A stretch of 64,000 bases of DNA from Modestobacter sp. VKM Ac-2982 (GTDB lineage Bacteria; Actinomycetota; Actinomycetes; Mycobacteriales; Geodermatophilaceae). The DNA lies in assembly GCF_026967935.1 (NCBI RefSeq), contig NZ_JAPVBL010000006.1:296051-360050 (forward strand), written 5' to 3'. Numbering within the stretch: the first letter of the stretch is position 1; each line of letters opens with the position of its first letter. A program made the translations under genes and the position numbers. The notes under the pieces are model-generated. The model ran no database searches, was not told the DNA's origin, and saw only the letters and a program-made list of their open reading frames with translations. This document shows, piece after piece, positions 1 to 8,735 of the stretch.

Positions 1-1
1 C

Positions 2-154
2 CTCACGGCTGCCCACTGGCTCTCCCTGCACGAGGCGTGGCTGGCTCACGAGCGGGCACCGCGTGCCGGGGGCCGGGCGCCCGGGCACGGTCCGCGCCCG
101 GACAGCCGGCACGGGCACGCGCCCGGCGCGCAGGCCATCCCGCGCTACTACTGA
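2..154 (+). CDS. C-terminal end of an unidentified protein (cut by window start)
   Basis: Frame 2 is open from the window edge to a TGA at 152-154 and reads as about 50 residues ending in IPRYY. The first part (LTAAHWLSLHEAWLAHE) has the composition of an ordinary folded helix; the rest is rich in Gly, Pro, Arg and His, as in a disordered tail. A strong bidirectional hairpin follows 40 bases downstream, which supports a real gene end converging on the ATPase gene. The family cannot be recognised from this fragment. The opposite strand also has an open frame here, but it would run through the terminator. Confidence 0.5.
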   Translation, partial: LTAAHWLSLHEAWLAHERAPRAGGRAPGHGPRPDSRHGHAPGAQAIPRYY

Positions 155-194
155 ACACGGAGCCCTGACAGGGCGAGTGCGGCCACCACCGGCG

Positions 195-236
195 CCCCGT
201 CCTCCGCACCACGAGCTCACGGTGCGGAGGACGGGG
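195..236. terminator. bidirectional intrinsic terminator
   Basis: A perfect 16-bp inverted repeat (195-210 with 221-236) with a 10-base loop lies between the end of the partial plus-strand gene and the end of the minus-strand ATPase gene. There is no T-tract, as is usual in high-GC actinobacteria. The position suits termination of both convergent genes. Confidence 0.85.
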
Positions 237-240
237 TCCG

Positions 241-3189
241 TCAGCCGACGGCGTCCTCGGCGGCGAGCTCGGCCGCGCGGTGCGGATGGGCGAACGCCTC
301 GGCCAGCGCCTGGCGCAGTGGCCAGGCCCCGGACCGCCAGGCCAGCGCCCGGCCGAAGGCGGCCGGCGTCCCGTCCACGGCGTCGACGTCGCCACCGGGC
401 CACCAGGCCACCTCGACCCCGCCGGTCACGGTCAGCGTCGGGTGGACCGCGACCGACCCGCTGAGCTCGGCCAGCCCCAGCCGGGCGGCGGCCAACCCGG
501 CACCGGGCACCTCGGCCCAGCCCACGGTCCGCGCCGGGCGACTGGTGACCCGGGCGCCGACCTGCTCGCTGGCCAGCGGCACGTCCAGCAGGTCGGCGAC
601 CGCGACCGGCCGGCCGCCGGCGGGCACCACGGCCGATGACACCAGTGGCTGTAACCACGGCGCATCCAGCACCACCGCCGCGACGCTGACCTGGTCCGGC
701 GCCGTCCGGACCCGCCGGGGCGGGTCGACGTCAACACCGTCCAGCGCGGCGGCGAGCTGGGCGTACACCGTGCGCAGGACGGCTGGGGAGACGGCGCGGG
801 CCGGGTCGCCGAGCCGGTCGAGCAGGTCGATGGCGTCGTCCACGTCGGCCAGCACGTCGGCCACGGTGGCCGGGACGGCGAGCAGGTCGAGCACCGCGGC
901 GGGGAGGTCGCCGACCGGTTCGTACAGTCCCTGCAACTCGACGGCGCCGGGTGCCCGCAGCCGGGCCGGCAGCGCCCCGTCCAGGACCGGCGAGGTCCGC
1001 AGCCACCAGCGCAGGTACCCCGGGACGACGGTGCCGCCGAGGTCGACGTCCGCGCGGGCGGCCGGGGGCAGGGCCGCCAGGAGCGGCAGCGCCCGGTCCC
1101 AGTCCCGCACCAGCTCGAGGTCCCGCACGGCGGTCAGCACCGGCCACTCCGGTGGCGGCGCATCGGCCGGCAGCCGGTCCAGGACGGCGTCCACCCACTC
1201 CTCGACCCGGTCCACGTCCAGCTCGTCGGGGTCCTCCGCGGTCACCAGCGCGAAGGTGTCCAGCACCCCCACCGCGCGCAGCGCGTCGACGTCCTGCCCT
1301 CGCGCGAACCCCGGGTCGAGCGCGCCGAGCGCCCCCGGAGCCAGCACGTCGGCCAGCGGTGACCCGGGGCGCACCAGCTCACCGGCGGGCGCCCAGCCGC
1401 CGTCGTCGTCGGGCAGCGCCAGCTCCGCCAGCCACGGCAGCTCACCGGGGGTGGGTGCGGCGGCGGCGGCGAGCGCGAGGACGGCGATGGCCAGCGGCTC
1501 GACGTCCTCGCCGTCGTCCGCCCGGTCCAGCGAGCTCTGCACGGCCGCGCGCACGTCCGGGTCGGCGAGCACGGCGGCCGCGGTCGCCGGCCGCGCCCCC
1601 AGCCGTTCCAGCACCCGCCGGGCGGGACCGGTCGCCGCGGCCGGGTCGACGATCCGCAGCCCGAGCGGAGCCAGCCGCCCGGCGGGCAGCGACTCGTCGG
1701 CGAGCAGCACGCCGGCCGGGGTCTGCGCCGTCCGACCGTCGGCCAGCGGCACCGGCAGAGCGGCCAGCTCGTCCCGGTCGGCGCCGTCCAGCGCGCCGTA
1801 GAGCCGGGCCCACCACTCCCCCGGCCGCCGCACCCCGCGCACCGCCTCGACCACGTCGGCCCACCCGGCGCGGCGCACGCCCAGTGCGGCCAGCACCCGG
1901 GCGTCGGTGCGCCGGGACCAGCCCGCCGGCAGCAGACCCGGGAGCACTCCGACCAGGGCGGCGACGCGCTCGTCGGTCGGGTCGTCCAGGACCACGGCGC
2001 GGTCCGGGCGCAGCGGCGGCTCCTCCGGGTCGGCGGCCGGCAGCCAGGCGGCCGCGGTGAGCCGGCCGAGCACCGCCCGGCACAGCGCGGCGTCCAGTTC
2101 GGCGGCCGCCAGCCCGACGGCCGGCACCAGCTGCAGCAGCGCCGGGTCGGCGGGCAGCCCGGCGAGCAGCTCGACGTAGCCCGCGGCGGCCACCTCGACG
2201 AGCGCGTCGGTGACCGGACCGGGGGCGACGTGCCGCCGGTCCGGGCCGAGCGGGAAGGGGGCGATCAGCCGGGCGGGCAGCGACAGCGGCTCGTCGCTGG
2301 GGGTCGGTGCGTGCAGCACCTGGCGGCCGGCCAACGGGACCGGCACCCCGTCGTCGTCGACCGGGACGGCCCAGGTGACGGCGTATCGGCGGCGCTCGCG
2401 CTCCTCGACCGGGCGGTCGGCGAACAGCGCCGACGGGAGCTCCCCGGTGCGCTGCACCAGCTGCCAGGTCGTCGTCCTGTCGTCCTCGCCCAGCCGGACC
2501 TGCGGGCCGTCGTCGGAGCGGGTGAGGCTGCGCAGCCGACCGTCGAGCACCACGTCGACCCGGCTCAGCGCCGGCAACGCCAGCAGCACCTCGGCCTCCA
2601 GTGACTGCAACGAGGCGCGCACCGCCTCGACGGCGTCCGGTCGCAGGGGCAGCACGACCTCGGTGGCGAACCCGCCCGCGGGCCGGCCGTCGACCTCGAA
2701 CGGCAGCCGCAGCACCGGGACCGCGCCGTCCCGACGGGCCAGTTCGGCCACGAGCGCGGGGACGGCGGCCACCGCCGCCCGGGTGTCGCCGGCGCTGAAG
2801 CGCACCGAGCGGCCGGTGGAGAGGACGGCCGGCTCGTCGGTCACCGCGAGCACGGCCGCGAAGCCGACCCCGAAGCGGCCGACGCTGTCGCCGGTGTCCC
2901 GCTTGGCCGACGCCCGCAGGGTGGCCAGCGCCTGGACGCCGTCGTCGTCCAGGGGCGCCCCGGTGTTGGCGGCCCGCAGGACCCCGTCGGTCAGGTCGAG
3001 CCGGAGGTGCCCCGGCACCCGAGCCCGGCTCGCCGCGTCGGCGGCGTTCTGGGCCAGTTCGACGAGGAGCCGGTCGCGGTAGCCGCCCCGGACCAGGTCC
3101 TCCTCGGCGTTGGCGTCCTCCCGGAACCGGGCCGGGGAGTCGGTCCAGGCGGCCAGCACCCGGCGGCGGAGCTCGGCGGGGGTGGACAC
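241..3189 (-). CDS. sacsin/HSP90-like GHKL ATPase-domain protein
   Basis: This is a 982-residue protein. The first about 150 residues look like a sacsin/HSP90-type ATP-binding (GHKL) domain: the Asn box is in LVELAQNAADAA (near residue 45), followed by an LDDDGVQAL segment and the glycine-rich FGVGFAAVLAV. The remaining about 800 residues are Ala/Leu/Asp/Pro-rich and have no motif I recognise; this is usual for the large bacterial sacsin-like proteins, whose function is largely unknown (a chaperone-like role is assumed by homology). The ATG at 3189 is just upstream of the first conserved helix. The gene stands alone between two terminators, so it is probably monocistronic. I am confident about the ATPase domain and uncertain about the role. 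Confidence 0.85.
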   Translation of the reverse strand: MSTPAELRRRVLAAWTDSPARFREDANAEEDLVRGGYRDRLLVELAQNAADAASRARVPGHLRLDLTDGVLRAANTGAPLDDDGVQALATLRASAKRDTGDSVGRFGVGFAAVLAVTDEPAVLSTGRSVRFSAGDTRAAVAAVPALVAELARRDGAVPVLRLPFEVDGRPAGGFATEVVLPLRPDAVEAVRASLQSLEAEVLLALPALSRVDVVLDGRLRSLTRSDDGPQVRLGEDDRTTTWQLVQRTGELPSALFADRPVEERERRRYAVTWAVPVDDDGVPVPLAGRQVLHAPTPSDEPLSLPARLIAPFPLGPDRRHVAPGPVTDALVEVAAAGYVELLAGLPADPALLQLVPAVGLAAAELDAALCRAVLGRLTAAAWLPAADPEEPPLRPDRAVVLDDPTDERVAALVGVLPGLLPAGWSRRTDARVLAALGVRRAGWADVVEAVRGVRRPGEWWARLYGALDGADRDELAALPVPLADGRTAQTPAGVLLADESLPAGRLAPLGLRIVDPAAATGPARRVLERLGARPATAAAVLADPDVRAAVQSSLDRADDGEDVEPLAIAVLALAAAAAPTPGELPWLAELALPDDDGGWAPAGELVRPGSPLADVLAPGALGALDPGFARGQDVDALRAVGVLDTFALVTAEDPDELDVDRVEEWVDAVLDRLPADAPPPEWPVLTAVRDLELVRDWDRALPLLAALPPAARADVDLGGTVVPGYLRWWLRTSPVLDGALPARLRAPGAVELQGLYEPVGDLPAAVLDLLAVPATVADVLADVDDAIDLLDRLGDPARAVSPAVLRTVYAQLAAALDGVDVDPPRRVRTAPDQVSVAAVVLDAPWLQPLVSSAVVPAGGRPVAVADLLDVPLASEQVGARVTSRPARTVGWAEVPGAGLAAARLGLAELSGSVAVHPTLTVTGGVEVAWWPGGDVDAVDGTPAAFGRALAWRSGAWPLRQALAEAFAHPHRAAELAAEDAVG

Positions 3190-3230
3190 CGGGGCAGCAT
3201 GCCCGAGGGTGCCCGCGGGAGGGACCCGGA

Positions 3231-3276
3231 CAGACGTCGAGGGCCCGGCCTGTGCAGGCCGGGCCCTCGACGTCTG
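3231..3276. terminator. intrinsic terminator, 20-bp perfect stem
   Basis: A perfect 20-bp inverted repeat (3231-3250 with 3257-3276) has a 6-base loop (TGTGCA). It lies immediately downstream of the minus-strand GlsB-like gene and upstream of the sacsin-like gene, so it should end glsB-type transcription before the next minus-strand gene. Confidence 0.88.
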
Positions 3277-3292
3277 GGGAGTGGGACTCCCG

Positions 3293-3562
3293 TCAGCGGG
3301 AGATGTGCTTGCGCCCCGTGACCGCGACGTAGATCCCGAGCACGACGATCGCGCCGATGATCGAGCCGATGATGCCGGCGGTGCCGAGCTCGAAGCCGTT
3401 GCCGGTGAACAGGCTGCCGAGCAGGTTGCCGACCAGCGAGCCGACGATGCCGAGCACGATCGTCAGGCCGATGCCGAGGTCCTGCTTGCCGGGGACGACG
3501 GCGCGGGCGATGAACCCGGCGATCAGACCGACGACGATGAGCACGATGATGTTCCAGAGCAC
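3293..3562 (-). CDS. GlsB/YeaQ/YmgE family stress-response membrane protein
   Basis: The product is an 89-residue, very hydrophobic protein with three predicted membrane helices. The first begins LWNIIVLIVVGLIAGFIAR, and the glycine-zipper segments GIVGSLVGNLLGSLF and GIIGSIIGAIVVLG follow. This is the transglycosylase-associated (GlsB/YeaQ) family, small inner-membrane proteins induced by general stress in many bacteria. I chose the GTG at 3562 because an AAGGAGG ribosome-binding site precedes it by five bases; upstream ATGs would add a charged extension not found in the family. It stands alone, with its own terminator at 3231-3276. Confidence 0.88.
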   Translation of the reverse strand: MLWNIIVLIVVGLIAGFIARAVVPGKQDLGIGLTIVLGIVGSLVGNLLGSLFTGNGFELGTAGIIGSIIGAIVVLGIYVAVTGRKHISR

Positions 3563-3832
3563 GAGTGCCTCCTTCTTCCGACGGCGGACCGTCATGCGTC
3601 CTGGCGTCTCCAGAAGCAGATGATCATGTCCCCAGCTGGCATCGTTCCCAAACGCCGAGATGATCAACGTTCATCACATTGAGTGACGGTGTAGCCCATC
3701 GCGGGCCATTCGTTCGCACACGATCATGGCTCGACCAGCAGCTTCCCTCCGTCGCCGGCGGACCACCTCACGCATCGTGACGTGCCCCACCACGGCCTGA
3801 CGCACTGCGACGCATCGGCCCCGCCGACTCAG

Positions 3833-3838
3833 TAACCT
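3833..3838 (+). promoter_or_regulatory. candidate -10 element for leaderless ALDH transcript
   Basis: TAACCT matches the TANNNT form of the actinobacterial -10 box and ends seven bases before the ATG at 3846. No Shine-Dalgarno sequence is present, so the mRNA probably starts at or beside the start codon. Confidence 0.45.
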
Positions 3839-3845
3839 GCGTCAC

Positions 3846-5366
3846 ATGTCGCTCAGCGAGCAGGTCCCCGAGGTCTCGGACGCGTCCGTCGGCCGCCTGG
3901 ACACGTTCGAGTCGACGGACCCGGCCACCGGCGCCGTCATCGCCGTGTTCCCGGCCCACGACGGCGACGCCGTCCGGGAAGCCGTGGCCCGGGCGCACAC
4001 CGCCGCCGCGTCCTGGGCCGCGCTCGGCTTCGCCGAACGGCGGCTCCGGCTGGCGGCCTACCGCGGTCACCTCGCCCGGCGGGTGCACGAGCTCGCCGAC
4101 CTCGTGCACCGGGAGAACGGCAAGCCGCACGCCGACGCGGTCCTGGAGATCACCCTCGCCGTCGACCACCTGGCCTGGGCCGCCGGCCACGCGGAGAAGA
4201 CCCTCGGCCCCCGCCGGGTCAAGGCCGGGGCTCTCGCCGCCAACCACGCGGCGTACCTGGAGTACCAGCCGCTGGGCGTCGTCGGCGTGATCGGACCGTG
4301 GAACTACCCGGTCTTCACCCCGATGGGCTCGATCGCCTACGCGCTGGCCGCCGGCAACGCCGTCGTCTTCAAGCCGAGCGAGTTCACCCCCGCGATCGGC
4401 GACTGGCTGGTCGTGGCCTGGCGGGCGGCGGTCCCCGACGTCGCCGACGTCCTGCAGCTGGTGACCGGCTCCGGCGAGACCGGTGCGGCGCTCTGCCGGG
4501 CCGGGGTCGACAAGCTGGCGTTCACCGGGTCGGCCGCCACCGGCCGGAAGGTGATGGCCGTCTGCGCCGAGACGCTCACGCCCGTGCTCATGGAGTGCGG
4601 CGGCAAGGACGCGATGATCGTCGACGACGACGCCGACGTGAGCGCCGCCGCCGACGCCGCGGTGTGGGGCGCGATGAGCAACGCCGGGCAGACCTGCATC
4701 GGCATCGAGCGGGTGTACGCCACCAGCGCCGTCCACGACCGGTTCGTCGCCGAGGTCGCCCGGCGGACGGCCACCCTGCGCCCCGGCTCGGACGACGGCG
4801 CCAGCTACGGCCCGATGACCATGGCGAGCCAGACCGACGTCGTCCGCCGGCACCTGGACGACGCGACGGCCGCCGGTGGGCGCGCGGTCACCGGAGGCAC
4901 CGTCGAGGGCGGGTTCATCGCCCCCACCGTGCTGCTCGGCGTGCCGGAGACCTCCGCCGCCGTCCGCGAGGAGACCTTCGGCCCCACCCTGACCATCACC
5001 GAGGTGCCCGACGCGGAGGAGGGCCTGCGGCGGGCCAACGACTCCACGATGGGGCTGGGCGGTTCGGTGTTCAGCGGGTCGCCGGACACGGCGATGAGCC
5101 TGGCCCGCCGGATGCGCAGCGGGATGACGTCGATCAACTCGGTCCTCACCTTCGCCGCGGTGCCGGCGCTCCCGTTCGGCGGGGTGGGCGACAGCGGCTT
5201 CGGCCGGATCCACGGCGAGGATGGGTTGCGCGAGTTCACCCGGGCCAAGGCGATCACCCGGCAACGGGTCGGCCTGCCGGTGGACCTGATGAGCTTCGGC
5301 CGTCCGGCCGGCGCGGCCGGCGCGCTCGCCCGGGTGGTGCGACTGGTGCACGGCCGCCACCGCTGA
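3846..5366 (+). CDS. gabD2: aldehyde dehydrogenase, probable succinate-semialdehyde dehydrogenase (GabD2-like)
   Basis: This is a 506-residue NAD(P)-dependent aldehyde dehydrogenase. Visible motifs are GVIGPWNYP (cofactor/substrate region), FTGSAATG (Rossmann glycine turn), MECGGKDA (catalytic Glu region), NAGQTCIGIERVY (nucleophilic Cys) and EETFGPTL. The GQTCIGIERVY block resembles actinobacterial GabD2-type succinate-semialdehyde dehydrogenases, which oxidise succinate semialdehyde to succinate. No GABA transaminase or other pathway gene is adjacent, so the substrate is inferred only from sequence resemblance. The ATG lies behind a -10-like box with no ribosome-binding site, so the message is probably leaderless. 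It may be described simply as an aldehyde dehydrogenase if GabD2 is too specific. Confidence 0.8.
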   Translation: MSLSEQVPEVSDASVGRLDTFESTDPATGAVIAVFPAHDGDAVREAVARAHTAAASWAALGFAERRLRLAAYRGHLARRVHELADLVHRENGKPHADAVLEITLAVDHLAWAAGHAEKTLGPRRVKAGALAANHAAYLEYQPLGVVGVIGPWNYPVFTPMGSIAYALAAGNAVVFKPSEFTPAIGDWLVVAWRAAVPDVADVLQLVTGSGETGAALCRAGVDKLAFTGSAATGRKVMAVCAETLTPVLMECGGKDAMIVDDDADVSAAADAAVWGAMSNAGQTCIGIERVYATSAVHDRFVAEVARRTATLRPGSDDGASYGPMTMASQTDVVRRHLDDATAAGGRAVTGGTVEGGFIAPTVLLGVPETSAAVREETFGPTLTITEVPDAEEGLRRANDSTMGLGGSVFSGSPDTAMSLARRMRSGMTSINSVLTFAAVPALPFGGVGDSGFGRIHGEDGLREFTRAKAITRQRVGLPVDLMSFGRPAGAAGALARVVRLVHGRHR

Positions 5367-5625
5367 GGAACGGTCTCCGGCCACCCCGATGTGACCAGTC
5401 CCTCCCCCAGCTGCGCCCGGTGACCGGCCACGTCTGGCAGAGTGAGGGGCACCGGCGCCGCCCCCCGCTCATCCGAGAGCAGGTGGACTCGACGTCGGCG
5501 CGAGGCTGCGCCACCGAGGCGCGCCGGCGACCCGACGTCCGCCCCGGATGACGTTCAGCGGCCCAGCGATGGTGCCCTGCGCCCGGTGGACGAACGGTGG
5601 CCACCGGACTGTTGAGGAACCACCG

Positions 5626-7341
5626 ATGACCAACGCCTTCCCCCCTGCCCAGAACGACAGCGCTGACCGCCCGCGCCGTCGCGCCACCCGTCCGTCCGCC
5701 ACCCCCTCGGCCCCCGCCGGCCAGGCACCCGCTGGTCATGGCCCCGCCGCACCGTCGGCCGAGGGCGGCTCGGAGGGCAGCCGCCGCCGTCGCGGCGGCC
5801 GCGGTCGCGGCGCCGGCCCCCGCCCGGAGGGCCAGCCGGCCGACACCCGCACCCCGCAGGACCGGGAGACCCGGGCAGCCGAGGCCGTGCCCGTCGCCCC
5901 GGTCGTGCCGGCCGGCGACGTCGCCACCGTGCTGCCCACCGACACCACCTTCGCCGAGCTCGGCGTGCCCGCGCCCCTGGTCGAGGTGCTCACCGCCAGC
6001 GGCATCACCGCACCGTTCCCGATCCAGGTCGCCACGCTGCCGGACACCCTGGCCGGCCGGGACGTGCTCGGCCGCGGGCGCACCGGCTCGGGCAAGACGC
6101 TGGCCTTCAGCATCCCGCTGGTCGCCCGGCTGGCCGGCTCCACCAGCAAGCGCCAGCCCAAGCGCCCGCGCTCGCTGATCCTGGTGCCGACCCGCGAGCT
6201 CGCCAACCAGGTCGCCGCCGTCGTCGACCCGCTGGCCCGCGCGCTGGGCATGAAGACCACCGTCGTCTTCGGTGGTGTCGGGCAGAACCCGCAGGTGCAG
6301 GCGCTCGCCGCCGGCGTCGACGTGCTGATCGCCTGCCCGGGGCGGCTGGAGGACCTGATCAACCAGCGCCACGCCGACCTCGGCGCGGTCGAGATCACCA
6401 TCCTGGACGAGGCCGACCACATGGCCGACCTGGGCTTCCTGCCCGGCGTGAAGCGCCTGCTGGACCGCACCCCCAAGGTCGGTCAGCGGCTGCTGTTCTC
6501 CGCCACCCTGGACAACGGCGTCGACGTGCTGATCAAGCGCTACCTGTCCAGCCCCACCACGCACTCGGTCGACCCGGCCGTGGCGCCGGTCTCGACGATG
6601 ACCCACCACGTGTTCCGGGTCGACGCCGCCGACAAGGGCCAGATCGTCCAGGAGCTCGCCTCCGGGCTGGGCCGGACGGTGATGTTCACCCGCACCAAGC
6701 ACCAGGCCAAGAAGCTCGCCAAGCAGCTGACCGCCGCCGGCGTGCCCGCCGTGGACCTGCACGGCAACCTCAGCCAGAACGCCCGCGAGCGCAACCTCGA
6801 GGCCTTCAGCAACGGTGAGACCCGGGTGCTGTGCGCGACCGACATCGCCGCCCGCGGCATCCACGTCGACGACGTGGCGATCGTCGTGCACGTCGACCCG
6901 CCGGCCGAGCACAAGGCCTACCTGCACCGCTCGGGCCGGACTGCCCGGGCCGGCGCCGGCGGCATCGTGGTCACCATCGCCACGCCCGACCAGGCCGGCG
7001 AGGTCCGCACCCTGGCCCGGCAGGCCGGGATCACCCCCGACGTGTCGGCGATCAAGCCCGGCGCCCGGGAGATCACCGCGCTGACCGGCCCGGCCGCGCC
7101 GTACGTCGAGCCGGCCCCGGTGGCGGCCCCGCAGCCGCAGGGCACCGGCGGGGGCGGCAACGGCGGTCGTCGCCGTCGCTCCGGTGGCGCCGGCGGTGCG
7201 GCTCCCGCGTCGTCCTCCGGCGGTGGCCGCGGCGGGCAGACCCGTTCGGCCGGCCCGGCGCGCACCCGCGCCGAGCTCGCCGCCCGGGCCGGTCAGGCAC
7301 CCAGCGGCGCCGGCCGCGGCCGCGGCCGCACCGGCCGCTGA
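5626..7341 (+). CDS. DEAD-box ATP-dependent RNA helicase
   Basis: This 571-residue RNA helicase has the full set of superfamily 2 motifs: the Q motif (TFAELG...PFPIQ), Walker A GRTGSGKT, PTRELANQ, the DEAD box LDEADHMADLGF, LFSATL and HRSGRTARAG. The roughly 110-residue N-terminal tail and the C-terminal tail after about residue 500 are disordered and rich in Arg, Gly and Pro, typical of actinobacterial cold-shock or ribosome-assembly helicases that bind RNA through such tails. I chose the ATG at 5626, with GAGGAA upstream, over an in-frame ATG at 5548, which would add 26 residues of unconvincing sequence. It is followed by a hairpin terminator, so it is monocistronic. Confidence 0.92.
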   Translation: MTNAFPPAQNDSADRPRRRATRPSATPSAPAGQAPAGHGPAAPSAEGGSEGSRRRRGGRGRGAGPRPEGQPADTRTPQDRETRAAEAVPVAPVVPAGDVATVLPTDTTFAELGVPAPLVEVLTASGITAPFPIQVATLPDTLAGRDVLGRGRTGSGKTLAFSIPLVARLAGSTSKRQPKRPRSLILVPTRELANQVAAVVDPLARALGMKTTVVFGGVGQNPQVQALAAGVDVLIACPGRLEDLINQRHADLGAVEITILDEADHMADLGFLPGVKRLLDRTPKVGQRLLFSATLDNGVDVLIKRYLSSPTTHSVDPAVAPVSTMTHHVFRVDAADKGQIVQELASGLGRTVMFTRTKHQAKKLAKQLTAAGVPAVDLHGNLSQNARERNLEAFSNGETRVLCATDIAARGIHVDDVAIVVHVDPPAEHKAYLHRSGRTARAGAGGIVVTIATPDQAGEVRTLARQAGITPDVSAIKPGAREITALTGPAAPYVEPAPVAAPQPQGTGGGGNGGRRRRSGGAGGAAPASSSGGGRGGQTRSAGPARTRAELAARAGQAPSGAGRGRGRTGR

Positions 7342-7359
7342 CCTCGAGCTGATCACCCC

Positions 7360-7403
7360 GGGCTGGGGGCGGTCTCAGCACTGCTGAGGCCGTCCCCAGC
7401 CCG
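7360..7403 (+). terminator. terminator after the RNA helicase gene
   Basis: A near-perfect inverted repeat begins just after the helicase stop codon; about 20 bases on each side pair (GGGCTGGGG...CTCAGCA with TGCTGAG...CCCCAGCCC), with two wobble or mismatched positions. Confidence 0.75.
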
Positions 7404-7495
7404 TTCTCGTGCCCGGCCCCCGGTCGCGGGAGCGCCGGGCCACCCGGATCATGATGTTGAGCACTGCAGCATCCCCGGAACGAGTAGAGGTCGCC

Positions 7496-7945
7496 ATGCG
7501 CCTGCCCATCACCCCCAGCGAGATCGCCCCGCGCATCGTCACCGGCGCGTTCATCCTGAACTCCGGCCTCGGCAAGCGTGGTGCCGACGAGGGCACCGCA
7601 GCCGGCCTGCACGGCTTCGCCTCCGGCGCCTACCCCGTGCTGAAGAAGGTCCCGGCGACCACCTTCGCCAAGGGGCTGTCCACGGCCGAGATCACCATCG
7701 GCACCCTGCTGCTGACCCCGCTGGTGCCCACCGCCGTCGCCGGCGCGGCGCTCACCGCCTTCTCCGGCGGCCTGCTGGGGCTCTACCTGCGCACCCCGGG
7801 GATGACCAAGCCGGGCAAGAGCGTGGCCCCCACCCAGGACGGTCTGGCGATCGCCAAGGACGTCTGGATGTTCGGCATCGGGCTCGGCCTGCTCACCGAG
7901 GCGCTCACCGGCCGCCGCACCACCCGCTCCCGCCGCCGCAAGTAG
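7496..7945 (+). CDS. small integral membrane protein, DoxX-like
   Basis: The 149-residue protein starts MRLPITPSEIAPRIVTGAF and has about four hydrophobic stretches (residues about 12-25, 60-95, 100-115 and 120-135), then a basic tail (RRTTRSRRRK). Its length and helix pattern resemble DoxX/DoxD-like membrane proteins, but the resemblance is loose and no catalytic motif is visible. The start at 7496 is preceded by GTAGAGG; upstream in-frame ATGs add Arg-rich, non-membrane sequence. The gene lies between the helicase terminator and a convergent hydrolase gene. Function is unknown. Confidence 0.7.
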   Translation: MRLPITPSEIAPRIVTGAFILNSGLGKRGADEGTAAGLHGFASGAYPVLKKVPATTFAKGLSTAEITIGTLLLTPLVPTAVAGAALTAFSGGLLGLYLRTPGMTKPGKSVAPTQDGLAIAKDVWMFGIGLGLLTEALTGRRTTRSRRRK

Positions 7946-7967
7946 GCGCGGGGGTCGCCGCGGGCGA

Positions 7968-8648
7968 TCAGCCGGCCTGCTCCTCGGTCACCTGGGCGAG
8001 CAGGCCGGCCAGCAGGCCGGCGACCTCGTCCGGGCGGGTCTGCGGGGTCATGTGCGCGGCCCCCGGCAGCTCGACCAGCCGGCCCAGGGGTGCACTCGCG
8101 GCCAGGTGGGCTGCCCACCCCGCAGGGCACAGGGCGTCCCGCGTGCCGCGGACGACGACCACCGGCACCACCACCCGGCGCAGCCGCTCGTCGATGCGGT
8201 CGTGCACGGTCCGCCGCCAGAGCGCGGCCATGTCCCGGGGCCCGGTCCGCAGCCACTGGGCGACGATCACCGGCACCTGCCACCACTGCTCGCTCAGCGC
8301 CGTGCGCACCCACCGGCCGGCCAGCACCCGCATCCGGCGGGTCGCCGGGTCCGTGGCCGGGCCGAGCAGCAGGACGCCGACCACCCGGGCGTCCCGCTCC
8401 GCGGCCGCGACCGCCACCTGACAGCTCTGCGAGTGGGCGACCAGCACGCACCGGCCCGGTCCGAGCGCCGCCAGCAGCTGGTCGGTCAGCTCCTCCAGGG
8501 GGCCGACGGGCCCCCGGATGCCCATGCCCGGCAGCCGCACCACCACGACCCGGGCCCGCCGCCGGACCCGTGCCCAGGACCGTTCGTCGAGGCCGAGACC
8601 GGGAACGCACACCGCGACGGGAACACCGTTCGCCTCCAGGCTGCTCAC
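7968..8648 (-). CDS. alpha/beta hydrolase
   Basis: This is a 226-residue single-domain alpha/beta hydrolase. The early strand and oxyanion region is VCVPGLGLDERSW. The nucleophile elbow is VAHSQSCQ (near residue 96), a variant of the usual G-x-S-x-G with Ala and Ser at the outer positions. The catalytic His is probably in GAAHMTPQTRP near the C terminus, and an Asp of the GTRDALCP segment probably completes the triad. Small esterases, lipases and dehalogenase-like enzymes share this fold, so the substrate cannot be named. It is transcribed divergently from the NADH dehydrogenase gene, with an 87-base gap. Confidence 0.82.
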   Translation of the reverse strand: MSSLEANGVPVAVCVPGLGLDERSWARVRRRARVVVVRLPGMGIRGPVGPLEELTDQLLAALGPGRCVLVAHSQSCQVAVAAAERDARVVGVLLLGPATDPATRRMRVLAGRWVRTALSEQWWQVPVIVAQWLRTGPRDMAALWRRTVHDRIDERLRRVVVPVVVVRGTRDALCPAGWAAHLAASAPLGRLVELPGAAHMTPQTRPDEVAGLLAGLLAQVTEEQAG

Positions 8649-8735
8649 CTGGATGCCGACTGTGTCCGGGACGACGGTGCCCCGCGGCGGAGGGCGCCCG
8701 AACGTTCCAGAGCAGTAGTGGGAGGATGAGTCATC

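Noticed and set aside
3709-3726. TTCGTTCGCACACGATC near 3710 as a further copy of the PucR-like palindrome
   Set aside because: The arms are separated by six instead of eight bases and the right arm is ACGAT, so it does not match the pattern of the four sites in the central locus.
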